A stretch of DNA of 21,213 nt from Bacteroidetes bacterium UBA4416 (GCA_002390745.1 DGQK01000063.1:187448-208660); one strand, 5' to 3'. Numbered from the stretch's first letter, positions 7,460 through 15,933 are shown. Notes: generated from the letters alone by a model not told the origin. Numbers and translations are program-made.

Positions 7460-8779
7460 TTAGCTGGCCAGCGCCACCTTCACTTTTATATTCTTTACTT
7501 TTTCGCCCTTCACAAGCTGGAGCACTGCATTGGCTTTGGCCGTTTTTACAGCCACATAAGCCACGTGGTCAAGCACTTCGATACGACCGATCTCTTCTTT
7601 CTGAAGCTTTCCTTTCCGGATCAGCATTCCAACAATGTCTGTCTTATTGACCTTATCTTTTTTTCCGGCCGACACATATAGTGTTGTCCAGTCGCTGATG
7701 GGGGGCATTACAAAATTCCGTGGCAACTTTTCTTCTTCAGGTGTTATATCGAGAAACTTCGGCAAATGATCGTCCTGATCGAGCAGGAAATACACTGTTC
7801 CGCTGGCCTGCATACGGGCTGTGCGGCCATTGCGGTGAATCATGATGTCTTCCGTCATAGGAAGCTGGTAATGAATGATGGTATCTATTTCCGGGATATC
7901 GAGGCCGCGGGCGGCAAGGTCGGTAGCCACCAGGAGCCTTACACTCTGGTTTCTGAGCCTGATCAGTGTTTTTTCGCGGTCAGGCTGCTCCATCCCGCCG
8001 TGATAGATGCCGTGCCCGATACGAAATTCCCTTAACTGTTGCGAAATGCGATCAACAGCTTCGCGGTGGTTGCAGAAGACAATCACAGAGCCCTGGGCCG
8101 CTTTTCCAAGCAGCAGCATCAGGGCTTCCAGCTTGTCATCGCCTGCTACCCGTACACTTTTGATGCTGAGCGATGCTTTTGCCGTTTCCGGCTCTTTACT
8201 GAAGTTAAGTTGCACCGGGTGCTGCAGCCCTACAAACGCGGGGATCTCCCCGCCGAGGGTAGCAGAGGTCAGGATGCGTTTTTTCAAATGACTGCAACGG
8301 GAAATAATGTGCGACATGTCGTCGTCGAAACCCGCCTCCAGTGATTTATCAAACTCGTCGAGAACCAGGGTCTGCGTTTTCTCTAAACTCAATGCTCCTG
8401 TGCGCAGATGATGCCCTATTCTTCCGGGCGTACCGATGAGCACCGCCGGTGGCTCCACCAGGTTGTTTTCCTCAATGCCTACGGCATGGCCGCCATAACA
8501 GGTACTTACCTTAAAGCCGGTTCCCATTTTTTTGAAGACCTGTTCCGTCTGGATGGCCAATTCGCGCGATGGTACCACAACCAGGAGCTGTACATCCTGT
8601 TGCCCTGGCTTGAGCAATGGGATGCAGGGAAGCAAAAACGCCAGCGTCTTGCCGCTCCCTGTGGGAGAGATCAGCACAACGTCGTCTTTGCCTGTTATCG
8701 TTTCCAATGCCCTTTCCTGCATTGGGTTCAGTGTGGTGATATGGAGTTTTTCCAGTAAAGGAGCGTAATTGTAAGGCAT
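7460..8779 (-). CDS. DbpA-like RNA helicase with DEFD motif II
   Basis: The protein has 439 residues: a two-domain helicase core followed by a C-terminal RNA-binding domain. Motifs: I SPTGSGKT (38-45), Ia PSREL (70-74), Ib GTPGR (116-120), II DEFD (141-144), III SAT (172-174), V ATDLAARGLDIPE, VI HRNGRTAR (305-312). The last 70 residues (LYVSAGKKDKVNK ... DIVGMLIRKG ... IGRIEVLDHVAYVAV) match the DbpA RNA-binding domain, which in E. coli DbpA binds hairpin 92 of 23S rRNA during large-subunit assembly. Motif II has Phe in place of Ala and motif VI has HRN in place of HRI; I recall DEFD as common in Bacteroidetes members of this family, so I read it as a lineage variant rather than a dead enzyme. 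The N-terminus is short, with no extended Q-motif region. Confidence 0.9.
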   Translation of the reverse strand: MPYNYAPLLEKLHITTLNPMQERALETITGKDDVVLISPTGSGKTLAFLLPCIPLLKPGQQDVQLLVVVPSRELAIQTEQVFKKMGTGFKVSTCYGGHAVGIEENNLVEPPAVLIGTPGRIGHHLRTGALSLEKTQTLVLDEFDKSLEAGFDDDMSHIISRCSHLKKRILTSATLGGEIPAFVGLQHPVQLNFSKEPETAKASLSIKSVRVAGDDKLEALMLLLGKAAQGSVIVFCNHREAVDRISQQLREFRIGHGIYHGGMEQPDREKTLIRLRNQSVRLLVATDLAARGLDIPEIDTIIHYQLPMTEDIMIHRNGRTARMQASGTVYFLLDQDDHLPKFLDITPEEEKLPRNFVMPPISDWTTLYVSAGKKDKVNKTDIVGMLIRKGKLQKEEIGRIEVLDHVAYVAVKTAKANAVLQLVKGEKVKNIKVKVALAS

Positions 8780-8790
8780 GGTATAAACTG

Positions 8791-8824
8791 CAAATATAGG
8801 CTATTCGCATCAGAACCACTACAA
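8791..8824 (-). promoter_or_regulatory. Promoter of the DbpA-like helicase gene
   Basis: On the minus strand TTG (8824-8822), a 23-base spacer and TATATTTG (8798-8791) match the Bacteroidetes -33/-7 consensus (TTG/TTTG, N17-23, TAnnTTTG). The box ends 11 bases before the ATG at 8779, predicting a leader of only a few bases. Confidence 0.5.
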
Positions 8825-8954
8825 CTGATTTTATAGGACCGCAGCAGGCAGCATGACAAAACTACTTGAATCTCCCCTGATAAACATGCGCTTTCATACC
8901 GCTTAATCAAAGGGATGCGCCATAACCCGGAAGTTAAGCATGCACACCGGTAGC

Positions 8955-9764
8955 TCAGATCGTGTTAATGAACTCCCCAAGGTACTTGTTGAATATTTCG
9001 GGTTGCTCGAGATTGGATAAATGGCCCGCACCATCAATCACATGATACACGGAATTTTTAATAAGATCATGCATGGCCTGCGACTTTTCAGGTGGAGTCA
9101 CAGCATCCTGCTTACCACACAGGATGAGGGCAGGAACATTTACGGCAGACAGTACCCCGCAGGTGTCGGGACGATTTGCCAGGGCTTTGACAGCAGCCAC
9201 AAGTGTTTGCTGCGTAGTATGGAGGATGACTTCGCGGATAGCTTCTATCGTTTCTTTTTTATTTTTGAAGGACTCCTCGTAAAACACATTCTTAAGGAAT
9301 GTATCTGCAAAGTCCGCCACGCCTTTCCCGCGGATCTGCTCAATGGTTTTTTCGCGCTTTTTCTTGGCCTCTTCCGAATCGGCATTACACTGCGTGTCGC
9401 ACAGTACGATGCCGGCAAAGCGTTCAGGTTCTTTCTGAAAGGCATTCATCAGAATATAACCTCCCATAGACAGGCCGCACACAATGGCTTTTTCAATATG
9501 CAGCGCTTTGAGAAAAGCCAGGAAATCCCTGGCAAAGACATCCATGCTGAATTGCGTGTCGGAATCTGTGGTGGAAGAGCCGAAGCCCCTGATATCATAG
9601 ATTACAACGCGGCAGTAATCTTTGAAATACTCATATTGTGGCAGCCACGACGTCCTGTCGAAGGGAAAGCCATGAATAAATACCAGCGGAATGTCGCTTC
9701 TGCCTTCATCGTTGTAATGAACAGTTACATTCGTTGCGAGTTGTACAGTAAAATTATTTCTCAT
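8955..9764 (-). CDS. Alpha/beta-fold hydrolase
   Basis: From the ATG at 9764 the protein has 269 residues; a TTG five codons further out (9779) is a less likely start. The alpha/beta-hydrolase fold is clear: oxyanion-hole HGFP (31-34), DIRGFGSS after strand 4, nucleophile elbow GLSMGG with Ser99, acid Asp220 in GKQDAVTP, and His248 in GAGHLSN. The pattern is closest to the 3-oxoadipate enol-lactonase / carboxylesterase branch, but the substrate cannot be told from sequence and no pathway genes are adjacent. There is no signal peptide, so it should be cytoplasmic. The upstream cupin gene is 52 bases away on the same strand with no obvious promoter between, so the two are probably co-transcribed. 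Confidence 0.88.
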   Translation of the reverse strand: MRNNFTVQLATNVTVHYNDEGRSDIPLVFIHGFPFDRTSWLPQYEYFKDYCRVVIYDIRGFGSSTTDSDTQFSMDVFARDFLAFLKALHIEKAIVCGLSMGGYILMNAFQKEPERFAGIVLCDTQCNADSEEAKKKREKTIEQIRGKGVADFADTFLKNVFYEESFKNKKETIEAIREVILHTTQQTLVAAVKALANRPDTCGVLSAVNVPALILCGKQDAVTPPEKSQAMHDLIKNSVYHVIDGAGHLSNLEQPEIFNKYLGEFINTI

Positions 9765-9816
9765 ATCAGGGTAAATCAATGATCAGTTTTCCTGTATCAA
9801 ACCCAATGCCAGCCGC

Positions 9817-10434
9817 TCAGGCAGCGAGGCGTTGCAGGATCACTTTGCAAGGCACAGCGGATGTGACGTTCACATGATGGGGCTTGTGTAAAGGAATACT
9901 CAGGTAATCTCCGGGCACCAGGGAAAGGACTGTGCCGTCGATGGTGATATCGCAGCTTCCTTCCAGGATCAGGAATTTTTCATATTGATCGTGGTGCACT
10001 TCCTCCGGCGAGCCGTATTGCAGCCAGGCAATGGCAGTGGTTGCCTGTGGCGTGTAACCGATGATCTTTGCATACATGCCTTCAAAATCGGCAGGAAGCA
10101 CCATATCTTCCCGCTCGAGCCATTCCGAAAAATCGGCTGCCACAGACTCCCCGCTCAGCTCAGGCGGATAGGTTACCTTTTCTCCTTTCCGGATACGTTC
10201 CATGTAGTCAATAGTTGCCATCAACAGAGGCTTCACGGTAGGGCAAACAGGGGGCGCCTTGCTTTCGGCATATAGCTGAAGGGAGGCGGAGATCTCATCT
10301 ATCTCACGTTGCACCTCAGGGTGTGCTGATGCCATGCTCAATACCTCGCGGTTCTCGGCTTCGGTGGTGAGGCCAAGAACAAATTCTTCGAGAATTCCCG
10401 AATCGATATATTGCTGCGGATCTGGCATTGACAT
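9817..10434 (-). CDS. Anti-sigma-factor-like N-terminus fused to a cupin domain
   Basis: The protein has 205 residues. Residues 8-56 (YIDSGILEEFVLGLT ... ENREVLSMASAHPEVQREI) resemble the N-terminal sigma-binding region of Bacteroidetes RskA-type anti-sigma factors. Residues 130-202 form a single cupin: motif 1 with His147, His148 and Glu152, motif 2 from PGDYLSIP (174-181) to HKPHHVN with His187 as the likely third metal ligand. This plan recalls ChrR, the cupin anti-sigma factor, although the ChrR zinc-binding HxxxCxxC is absent. There is no membrane segment, so it would act in the cytoplasm. No ECF sigma gene lies beside it, which is unusual for an anti-sigma factor. Alternatively it may only be a metal-dependent sensor or enzyme. 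A TTG-N22-TATATTTG promoter stands 10 bases before the ATG. Confidence 0.75.
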   Translation of the reverse strand: MSMPDPQQYIDSGILEEFVLGLTTEAENREVLSMASAHPEVQREIDEISASLQLYAESKAPPVCPTVKPLLMATIDYMERIRKGEKVTYPPELSGESVAADFSEWLEREDMVLPADFEGMYAKIIGYTPQATTAIAWLQYGSPEEVHHDQYEKFLILEGSCDITIDGTVLSLVPGDYLSIPLHKPHHVNVTSAVPCKVILQRLAA

Positions 10435-10444
10435 TGGTCGAAAA

Positions 10445-10477
10445 CAAATATATTATTTAATACGGGTCTTTTAACAA
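10445..10477 (-). promoter_or_regulatory. Promoter of the cupin gene
   Basis: On the minus strand TTG (10477-10475), a 22-base spacer and TATATTTG (10452-10445) fit the Bacteroidetes consensus. The box ends 10 bases before the ATG at 10434, again predicting an extremely short leader. Confidence 0.5.
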
Positions 10478-10532
10478 GTATATGTACCCGGTTTTCATCT
10501 TTCCATCTACGAAAGAAGCCGGATGATGGTTT

Positions 10533-11534
10533 TTACATCAGGATGTTGTTTTCGGATTTTATTTTTCCGGGGATAACGGAGGCATGGATCATTTGCAGCA
10601 GGTCGATCTCGATGTTGCGGCAGATCGCTGTCATCGGCACATCATTGATCGCATTTTCAAAAGGGTTTTCGCTGCTATCGCCTACCACTTCCATGGTATA
10701 AAAGATCCAGCTCAGCGTGACGGAGATCGGGATGGTGAGCCAGACGAGATGCTCATCCAGCTTCGACAGCTCGCTGTAGATGGAAAACGGCAGGATCCCG
10801 ATCAACAGGTAAACAAAGAGCTTGCTGTAGTAGGCATATTGCCTCGGGAAAGGAAAGCCTTTGATGCGTTCGCAAGCGCCCTGCTGGTTATAAAAATCGG
10901 CAAGCATCTTCGACAGCTCCACATGATGATAAGCGCTCATGCAGTTTCCGGCATAGAGCACGGCCAGGTCCTCGCTTTGCTTTTTAATGATGTGCACACC
11001 CGGATTGCTGCGACTGAGCACGTCATCGACTTCCGCCTCATCCATGTATACACTCAGCTCTTTATCCAGCTCCTCGTTCGAAAAGTTGGTATCGGCAGAA
11101 ACGATCCTGTTGCCAACCTCTTCCATTTTCCAGACGGTATGCTTCCGGAGCTGGAGGCGCACAGCTGTCATATAGGCAATATGGCGTTTGATGATTCTGT
11201 GCTTTACCTGCACGAGCTCAGCCTCAGTAACCGCAGCCGCAGGTTGAATGAAATCGAGCACATACATGGCGAAGGTTCGGCTCGAATTGACATAAGAGCC
11301 CCAGATCTTACGGGCTTCCCACAGGCGCTCATAAGAAGAGTTATTTTTAAAACCTACATAAAACGCTACGGCAATACCGGTAACGGAAATAATGGCGAAA
11401 GGAAGGCCGTTGAATTTTGGCAGAAGATCATACAACACATACACGATGATGGAAGAATAACAGGTAAATGCGAGGATGGATTTCCATGAGAACTGAAATA
11501 CGATCTTTAACCGGAGGTGCTTTCCTACATACAT
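10533..11534 (-). CDS. Bestrophin-family (UPF0187) anion channel protein
   Basis: The protein has 333 residues. The N-terminal part has two hydrophobic segments (about 20-37 and 44-62) followed by NNSSYERLWEARKIWG (64-79) and VNSSR, the signature of bacterial bestrophins. A long helical cytoplasmic part follows, then IKGFPFPRQY (204-213), two more hydrophobic segments (about 218-236 and 243-262), GDSSENPFE (265-273) and NDVPMTAICRNIEIDLLQ near the C-terminus. Bacterial members characterised so far form pentameric pores passing monovalent ions; ion selectivity cannot be judged here. The start is the ATG at 11534. It is separated from the downstream cupin gene by 98 bases holding that gene's own promoter, so it is probably monocistronic. 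Confidence 0.9.
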   Translation of the reverse strand: MYVGKHLRLKIVFQFSWKSILAFTCYSSIIVYVLYDLLPKFNGLPFAIISVTGIAVAFYVGFKNNSSYERLWEARKIWGSYVNSSRTFAMYVLDFIQPAAAVTEAELVQVKHRIIKRHIAYMTAVRLQLRKHTVWKMEEVGNRIVSADTNFSNEELDKELSVYMDEAEVDDVLSRSNPGVHIIKKQSEDLAVLYAGNCMSAYHHVELSKMLADFYNQQGACERIKGFPFPRQYAYYSKLFVYLLIGILPFSIYSELSKLDEHLVWLTIPISVTLSWIFYTMEVVGDSSENPFENAINDVPMTAICRNIEIDLLQMIHASVIPGKIKSENNILM

Positions 11535-11610
11535 AGATTCAAAATGAGATAGTCATACCTATAAAAATACACATTATTTCCAGGCATTTAGAACAGAAGA
11601 CGGTGATTTT

Positions 11611-11642
11611 TTTGTTTGGGCACAGCTGATTCTTTAATTTTA
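11611..11642 (+). promoter_or_regulatory. Weak candidate promoter of the PEBP gene
   Basis: TTTG (11611-11614), a 20-base spacer and TAATTTTA (11635-11642) fit the Bacteroidetes pattern with one mismatch in the -7 box. It lies 24 bases ahead of the ATG at 11667. Confidence 0.3.
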
Positions 11643-11666
11643 AGGAAACCTTTTACTATCACAACT

Positions 11667-12200
11667 ATGAAACTAGTAACGCTTCTCGGCTCTCTGCTGA
11701 TTGCACAGCTGGGGCTTTCGCAAACCTTTACCTTAAAAAGCAAGGACATTGGCGGACAAGCCACGCAAAAAGAATTTTTCAACGGCATGGGCTGTACGGG
11801 TCAAAATATCTCGCCCGAACTTTCCTGGGAACACGCTCCTGCGGGCACACAGTACTATGCGGTAACCATGTATGACAAAGATGCTCCAACAGGCAGCGGT
11901 TTCTGGCACTGGGTGGTATTCAACATTCCCGCGGGCACAAGCGGTCTGAAAAGCAATGCCGGCGATCCCACTAAAGGCCTCGCGCCCAAGGAAGCTATCC
12001 AAAGCGTAACCGACTTCGGGAAAGCCGGATACGGCGGCCCCTGCCCTCCTCCGGGCGAACCACATCAGTACCTGATCACGGTGTACGCCCTGAAGAACAA
12101 GATAGAGCTGGATAAGAATGCGATGCCTGCTATCGTTGGCTTCTACCTGAACCAGAACATGCTGGCCAAAGCCTCCATTGTGATGTACGGGAAACAGTAA
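11667..12200 (+). CDS. Secreted YbhB/YbcL-type PEBP (Raf kinase inhibitor-like) protein
   Basis: The ATG at 11667 gives 177 residues with an N-terminal signal peptide (MKLVTLLGSLLIAQLGLSQ); an in-frame TTG at 11616 would only add a non-signal extension. The mature part has the phosphatidylethanolamine-binding-protein motifs: CTGQNISPELSW (43-54), YDKDAPTGSGFWHW (69-82) and GYGGPCPPPGEPHQY (121-135), which form the anion/phosphate pocket. Bacterial members are small globular proteins of poorly known role; the eukaryotic Raf-kinase link does not carry over. The signal peptide points to the periplasm. It stands alone between divergent and convergent neighbours. Confidence 0.92.
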   Translation: MKLVTLLGSLLIAQLGLSQTFTLKSKDIGGQATQKEFFNGMGCTGQNISPELSWEHAPAGTQYYAVTMYDKDAPTGSGFWHWVVFNIPAGTSGLKSNAGDPTKGLAPKEAIQSVTDFGKAGYGGPCPPPGEPHQYLITVYALKNKIELDKNAMPAIVGFYLNQNMLAKASIVMYGKQ

Positions 12201-12318
12201 TTTATCCGTCATTTAAAAAGAAGGTTGCGCTGCCCTATGGAGAGCCTTAGGCAGCCTGCATAACATCTGACTATTCCTCGACGGGTCGCGATACCCATGA
12301 AGGCAACGTTTGCAAACA

Positions 12319-12349
12319 AAAAAGCGTCACGCTTCCCGTGACGCTTTTT
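12319..12349. terminator. Bidirectional rho-independent terminator
   Basis: A 13-bp perfect stem (left arm 12319-12331, right arm 12337-12349, core AAAAAGCGTCACG) closes a 5-base loop and is followed by TTTTTCTTT on the plus strand and TTTTTTGTTT on the minus strand. It sits between the convergent PEBP gene and CotH operon. The rest of this 196-base gap contains no recognised gene. Confidence 0.9.
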
Positions 12350-12396
12350 CTTTAGCCGGCATTGATTTCAAACGCCATATTTCTATTCATAAACCA

Positions 12397-14241
12397 TTAC
12401 CTTGCGATAATCAGCTTAGACACCGAGCTTCCGCATGTTACCATATAAGCGCCCGATGGCCAGGATGCCGTATTCAATTCATAAAGTCCGGTCGTTTCGC
12501 CTTCGTACATCACATCGCCGATGAGATTGACAATGATCAGCTTTTCAGTGTGCGTTCCATCTGTTTTAATGTATACAAGGTCTGTTGCCGGATTCGGGTA
12601 AACACGCAAACCGCTTTTATCAGATACCTTTTCCTGCAATCCGCTAATCACCGGCGCGCTGCCCGGCAACTCATAAAACTCGTGTTCTGCCCGGGCCGGT
12701 GAGAACAGACCAGCATTGGCGTTCTCAGCATACACATAGTATTGCGCGTAATCGGCCCCCATCGTAAACGAGAGGCCATATACCTGGTCATTGGCAGCAC
12801 CATCGTTATGCAGGCCATCATCAAACATGGGCGTTCTGCTGAACTTAAGCGTGGAATCGTTCCTGTAAGCAAAATATACTGCCGTAGCGTTGGCCACTGT
12901 CACACTCATTTGTACCACACTGCCATTGGACGGAGAATAATTACTACAGGTAATGGTGGAAATCGTTGGAGCTGTGAGCATGAAGTCTGCATTGCTTTGC
13001 AGAAAAGCTACTCGGGCGCTCATCAGGTTTTTAATCCCGGGAACAACCCGACCGTTCACGGTGACATCGGCCGTCATTCCATTCTGAAAATCGGTATTGG
13101 TAAAGAACTTATTCGGATCAGCCAGTACTGCCGCAGAAACCGTTGCTTTTAAACTTGCTGCCAGCGTTTCGTAATAGCCCTCAGCAAATAGCTCATTGAT
13201 AATGGTGCGGAAATGCGCCATATACATCCGCTTATACATCGCATTGCCCATGATCGCTTTGATCAGCGGCCAATCGGCGTGTGTGGCATGATAATCCGGC
13301 ACCAGCTGCTGCATGTTGGCGAGCGTCATCGTGCCCATGCCGTTACCCGGAGAGCCGGCGAAATTAAAACCACCAAGGCTCATATTCATGTCCCACATGA
13401 TCGGGTTGTAGTGCCCTGTATTATCCTTATATAAAAAATAGTTTTGTGAAAACACTCCCGAATAGCTATCGAGGTTTACCAGTGCGTTGTTGAAGGCCAG
13501 CATCCAGATGGCGCGGTCAATATCGATCACGGAAGCGATGTTGGACGGCTTATTGGTGACACTGTCGCAAAGAGCGACCAGGTCCGACCAGCCCGATGCC
13601 GCAGAAGACTCCATCTCGTAATTGGAAGTATAAGACGTTGTATACGTGTCTACATACTTCAGGTTTGCCTTGTTGGCAGGGGAGGCCAGCAAAGGACTGC
13701 ATTTAATGAAAGTATTTCCGGAAGAATAAAAATGCGAAAGCACAAAAGGCTTGGTCACATCCTCATCATTGGAATATACGCCTTTGTATACGCCATTGAC
13801 ATACACCTGGACGAAGTTGCTCCGCGGGCAATGCATGTAGTTCGACAGCATCTTGTAGGACATCACCTCGCGTATCATGGAAGGATCGTCATAGCAATTT
13901 GCCAGTTTCATGCTTTTTATTCCCTCGTAGTTCTGCGACACGTATTTATCGAGCTTGATCGTATACGGATTTTTTGCAAAGGAGGAATCGTAGGAGCTGT
14001 TGCCTTTATACTTCACGCCCACATCCGGAAACTTAGTGCTGTTGATGCGTACAGAATCGGCTTTGAGATAGCCCTGCACGCCAAGCTTGGCCGTGTCGAG
14101 CATGTAATCCCAGTTGGCCTGGTGAAAAAAGATCTCGATCTTCTGCACAGTCTGAACATTGTAAAAGGTCGTTTGTGCCACTATCTGGCCCGAAAGCCAA
14201 CAAAGCATACAGGCGAGCGCCAGTCTTGAAAAAGTCTTCAT
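12397..14241 (-). CDS. CotH-kinase-family protein with T9SS type A sorting domain
   Basis: The protein has 614 residues with a signal peptide (cleavage near VAQ, 21-23). Residues 30-420 form a CotH domain: KYKGNSS (77-83), then KLANCYDDPSMIREVMSYKM (112-131), VYVNGVYKGVY (146-156), IDIDRAIWMLAFNNALVNLD and the IMWDMNMSLGGF segment (281-292; Asp284 and Asn286 candidate metal ligands). A beta-rich middle (about 430-525, with MFDDGLHNDGAANDQVYG) precedes a type A sorting domain (about 545-614, YPNPATD ... LNTASWPSGAYMV). Bacillus CotH is a protein kinase that phosphorylates spore-coat proteins, and the family is an atypical kinase fold. Here the enzyme would act outside the cell. It is last in a three-gene operon, seven bases after the upstream stop. 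Kinase activity and substrate are inferred. Confidence 0.88.
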   Translation of the reverse strand: MKTFSRLALACMLCWLSGQIVAQTTFYNVQTVQKIEIFFHQANWDYMLDTAKLGVQGYLKADSVRINSTKFPDVGVKYKGNSSYDSSFAKNPYTIKLDKYVSQNYEGIKSMKLANCYDDPSMIREVMSYKMLSNYMHCPRSNFVQVYVNGVYKGVYSNDEDVTKPFVLSHFYSSGNTFIKCSPLLASPANKANLKYVDTYTTSYTSNYEMESSAASGWSDLVALCDSVTNKPSNIASVIDIDRAIWMLAFNNALVNLDSYSGVFSQNYFLYKDNTGHYNPIMWDMNMSLGGFNFAGSPGNGMGTMTLANMQQLVPDYHATHADWPLIKAIMGNAMYKRMYMAHFRTIINELFAEGYYETLAASLKATVSAAVLADPNKFFTNTDFQNGMTADVTVNGRVVPGIKNLMSARVAFLQSNADFMLTAPTISTITCSNYSPSNGSVVQMSVTVANATAVYFAYRNDSTLKFSRTPMFDDGLHNDGAANDQVYGLSFTMGADYAQYYVYAENANAGLFSPARAEHEFYELPGSAPVISGLQEKVSDKSGLRVYPNPATDLVYIKTDGTHTEKLIIVNLIGDVMYEGETTGLYELNTASWPSGAYMVTCGSSVSKLIIAR

Positions 14242-14248
14242 GGAAAAA

Positions 14249-15925
14249 TCAATTGGTTAAGAGAAACTTTTGAGTCGCGGAGAAATTGTCTGCGCTGACG
14301 GTGATATAATACATCCCGGCGCTCAAAGCCGAAACATCCAATGTGTTTTGCCCTATCGCTTCCATCACCTGCCTGCCATATACGTCGTTCACCCGGATCG
14401 TGGCAGGATGGCCCAGGGCAGGATAGTCCAGGGTAATCACCCCTTTACCGGGATTCGGATAGATGGTCATCCGGGCATCATATTCATGTTCCCCGATCCC
14501 GCTTGGCACCACGAGCGTTCCTTTCAGAAAACCTTTGGAATACTGGTAAACACAGCCATTGCTATCGGTGATGCGCACCACATAAACACCGTCTGCCGAA
14601 GGCGTGATGGTTTGCGCGGTTTCACCCGCCAGCAGATCCCCGTTCAGGTACCATTGATAGCTTGCAGCGGCAGAAGAGCTTAAAGTTCCGCTATTATCAG
14701 TTATTACCGGAATAGCCGGCGCGGCATTGCTGACATAGCACTGGTTGTAACGAAAAGCCTGCGGTACGGCGCCACTGGCCGTTTTCGACCATAGTGTTGT
14801 CCCGGCAGCGTTTACTTCGTACATCAGTCCGCTGGTAGCTATACAGATCAGTTGATTTCCGTTAGGCAATTGCTGGGAGTTTCCCATGTTGCTGCTTTGC
14901 CCGCTGCTCACCAGGCGTTGCGTATAGCTTGCGGGCGTGAAAGCGCCGGCTGTAAGCGAATAAGTATAGCCCGTCTTCGGGGCATCTACCTGGTCGATGG
15001 TGGACTTGGTACTCGTGCCATAATTGTTGAAAGCCACCAGCCTGCCGCTATTCGGCACGCCTTCCGGGATCCAGTGAGCATCGTGCACCACATTCAAAAC
15101 AGCTGTACCCGTTGCACCGTAATTCGTCGGTTTTCCCCAACGGTAGAGGATATCACCTCCTTTTCCGGAGTTGCCACCGCTGTGGCTGGCCGCTTCGGCT
15201 GTAGTGGTGCTATGATCGATCACATAGATCTCTGAAAAGTTATGGCAGCTGAAGGAGATCTGGTCCAGGATAGGATTGTAATCCAGTCCGTTCATGTGCA
15301 TCCAGTCTTTTGATGTGTTCTGGTTGATGTTCAATAATTCAGGGTGCGCAGAGATCGATGCCTGGTAATTGTCTTTTGCCGGATTCACATTTTGCACAAG
15401 ATGGTCCCAGGCATGCCATTCCCAAACCACCGTGCCGGTCGTAGCTCCTGTTGGTTGCACTTCCACTATCTTATCGGGCCAGATCTCTATCGCCTGGCTA
15501 CAGCCGGCCTGTGTAGCCTGTGCTGCGGTTTTGCGCTCATAGGAGATCAGCAGCACGTTCCCATTTGGCATCGGATGAATATCATGGTGCGTACAGTAAT
15601 CGGTTGTGGAATACACAAAGTCCCAGGTTACATTACCGGCATAATCCACTTTCTGAACCTGGCCGCAGATAGGCCCGCCGGAAAACGAATTGCCAGTTCG
15701 GGAAACAGCCCTCACCAGAGTACCTCCCGGCTCCAGATAAGATGAATAACCCGTTTTGGCCGAAGCCGTATGGGTCCAGGTTTTCACCGTTGTTCCGTTT
15801 GTATCCAGCAAAAATGTTGAAGAGCTGTTCTGCACACTGTACAGGGTATAGTCGCCCCATTGCTGTGCCTGCGCTGCCGCTGCGCATAAAACAAGGCTAA
15901 GTGTTTTCAGGATCGTTTTTCTCAT
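14249..15925 (-). CDS. Arylsulfotransferase-family protein with T9SS type A sorting domain
   Basis: The protein has 558 residues with a signal peptide (cleaved near AQA-QQ, 20-21). A beta-propeller-like region (about 22-400) carries arylsulfotransferase (ASST) family marks: THHDIHPMPNGNVLL (112-126), WEWHAWDHL (168-176), DWMHMNGLDYNP (207-218), SFSCHNFSEIYVIDHS (224-239) and NVVHDAHWIPEG (278-289). The conserved histidines (113, 114, 210, 281, 284) are candidates for the active site; E. coli-type ASST uses a catalytic His that becomes sulfated. An Ig-like segment (about 412-470) is followed by the type A sorting domain (about 485-558, YPNPGKG ... LSAGMYYITV). PAPS-independent sulfate transfer is known for characterised ASST; that this homologue does it is inference. 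It lies between the CBM-like and CotH genes with gaps of eight and seven bases. Confidence 0.82.
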   Translation of the reverse strand: MRKTILKTLSLVLCAAAAQAQQWGDYTLYSVQNSSSTFLLDTNGTTVKTWTHTASAKTGYSSYLEPGGTLVRAVSRTGNSFSGGPICGQVQKVDYAGNVTWDFVYSTTDYCTHHDIHPMPNGNVLLISYERKTAAQATQAGCSQAIEIWPDKIVEVQPTGATTGTVVWEWHAWDHLVQNVNPAKDNYQASISAHPELLNINQNTSKDWMHMNGLDYNPILDQISFSCHNFSEIYVIDHSTTTAEAASHSGGNSGKGGDILYRWGKPTNYGATGTAVLNVVHDAHWIPEGVPNSGRLVAFNNYGTSTKSTIDQVDAPKTGYTYSLTAGAFTPASYTQRLVSSGQSSNMGNSQQLPNGNQLICIATSGLMYEVNAAGTTLWSKTASGAVPQAFRYNQCYVSNAAPAIPVITDNSGTLSSSAAASYQWYLNGDLLAGETAQTITPSADGVYVVRITDSNGCVYQYSKGFLKGTLVVPSGIGEHEYDARMTIYPNPGKGVITLDYPALGHPATIRVNDVYGRQVMEAIGQNTLDVSALSAGMYYITVSADNFSATQKFLLTN

Positions 15926-15933
15926 GACCTTGC

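Noticed and set aside
8928..8939. CGGAAGTTAAGC, a short match to a conserved 5S rRNA segment
   Set aside because: Only about 12 bases match. The rest of the 5S sequence and the flanking rRNA genes are absent, so it is chance.
12229..12255. GCTGCC/GGCAGC hairpin after the PEBP gene
   Set aside because: It has no T-tract, and a much stronger terminator lies about 65 bases further on.
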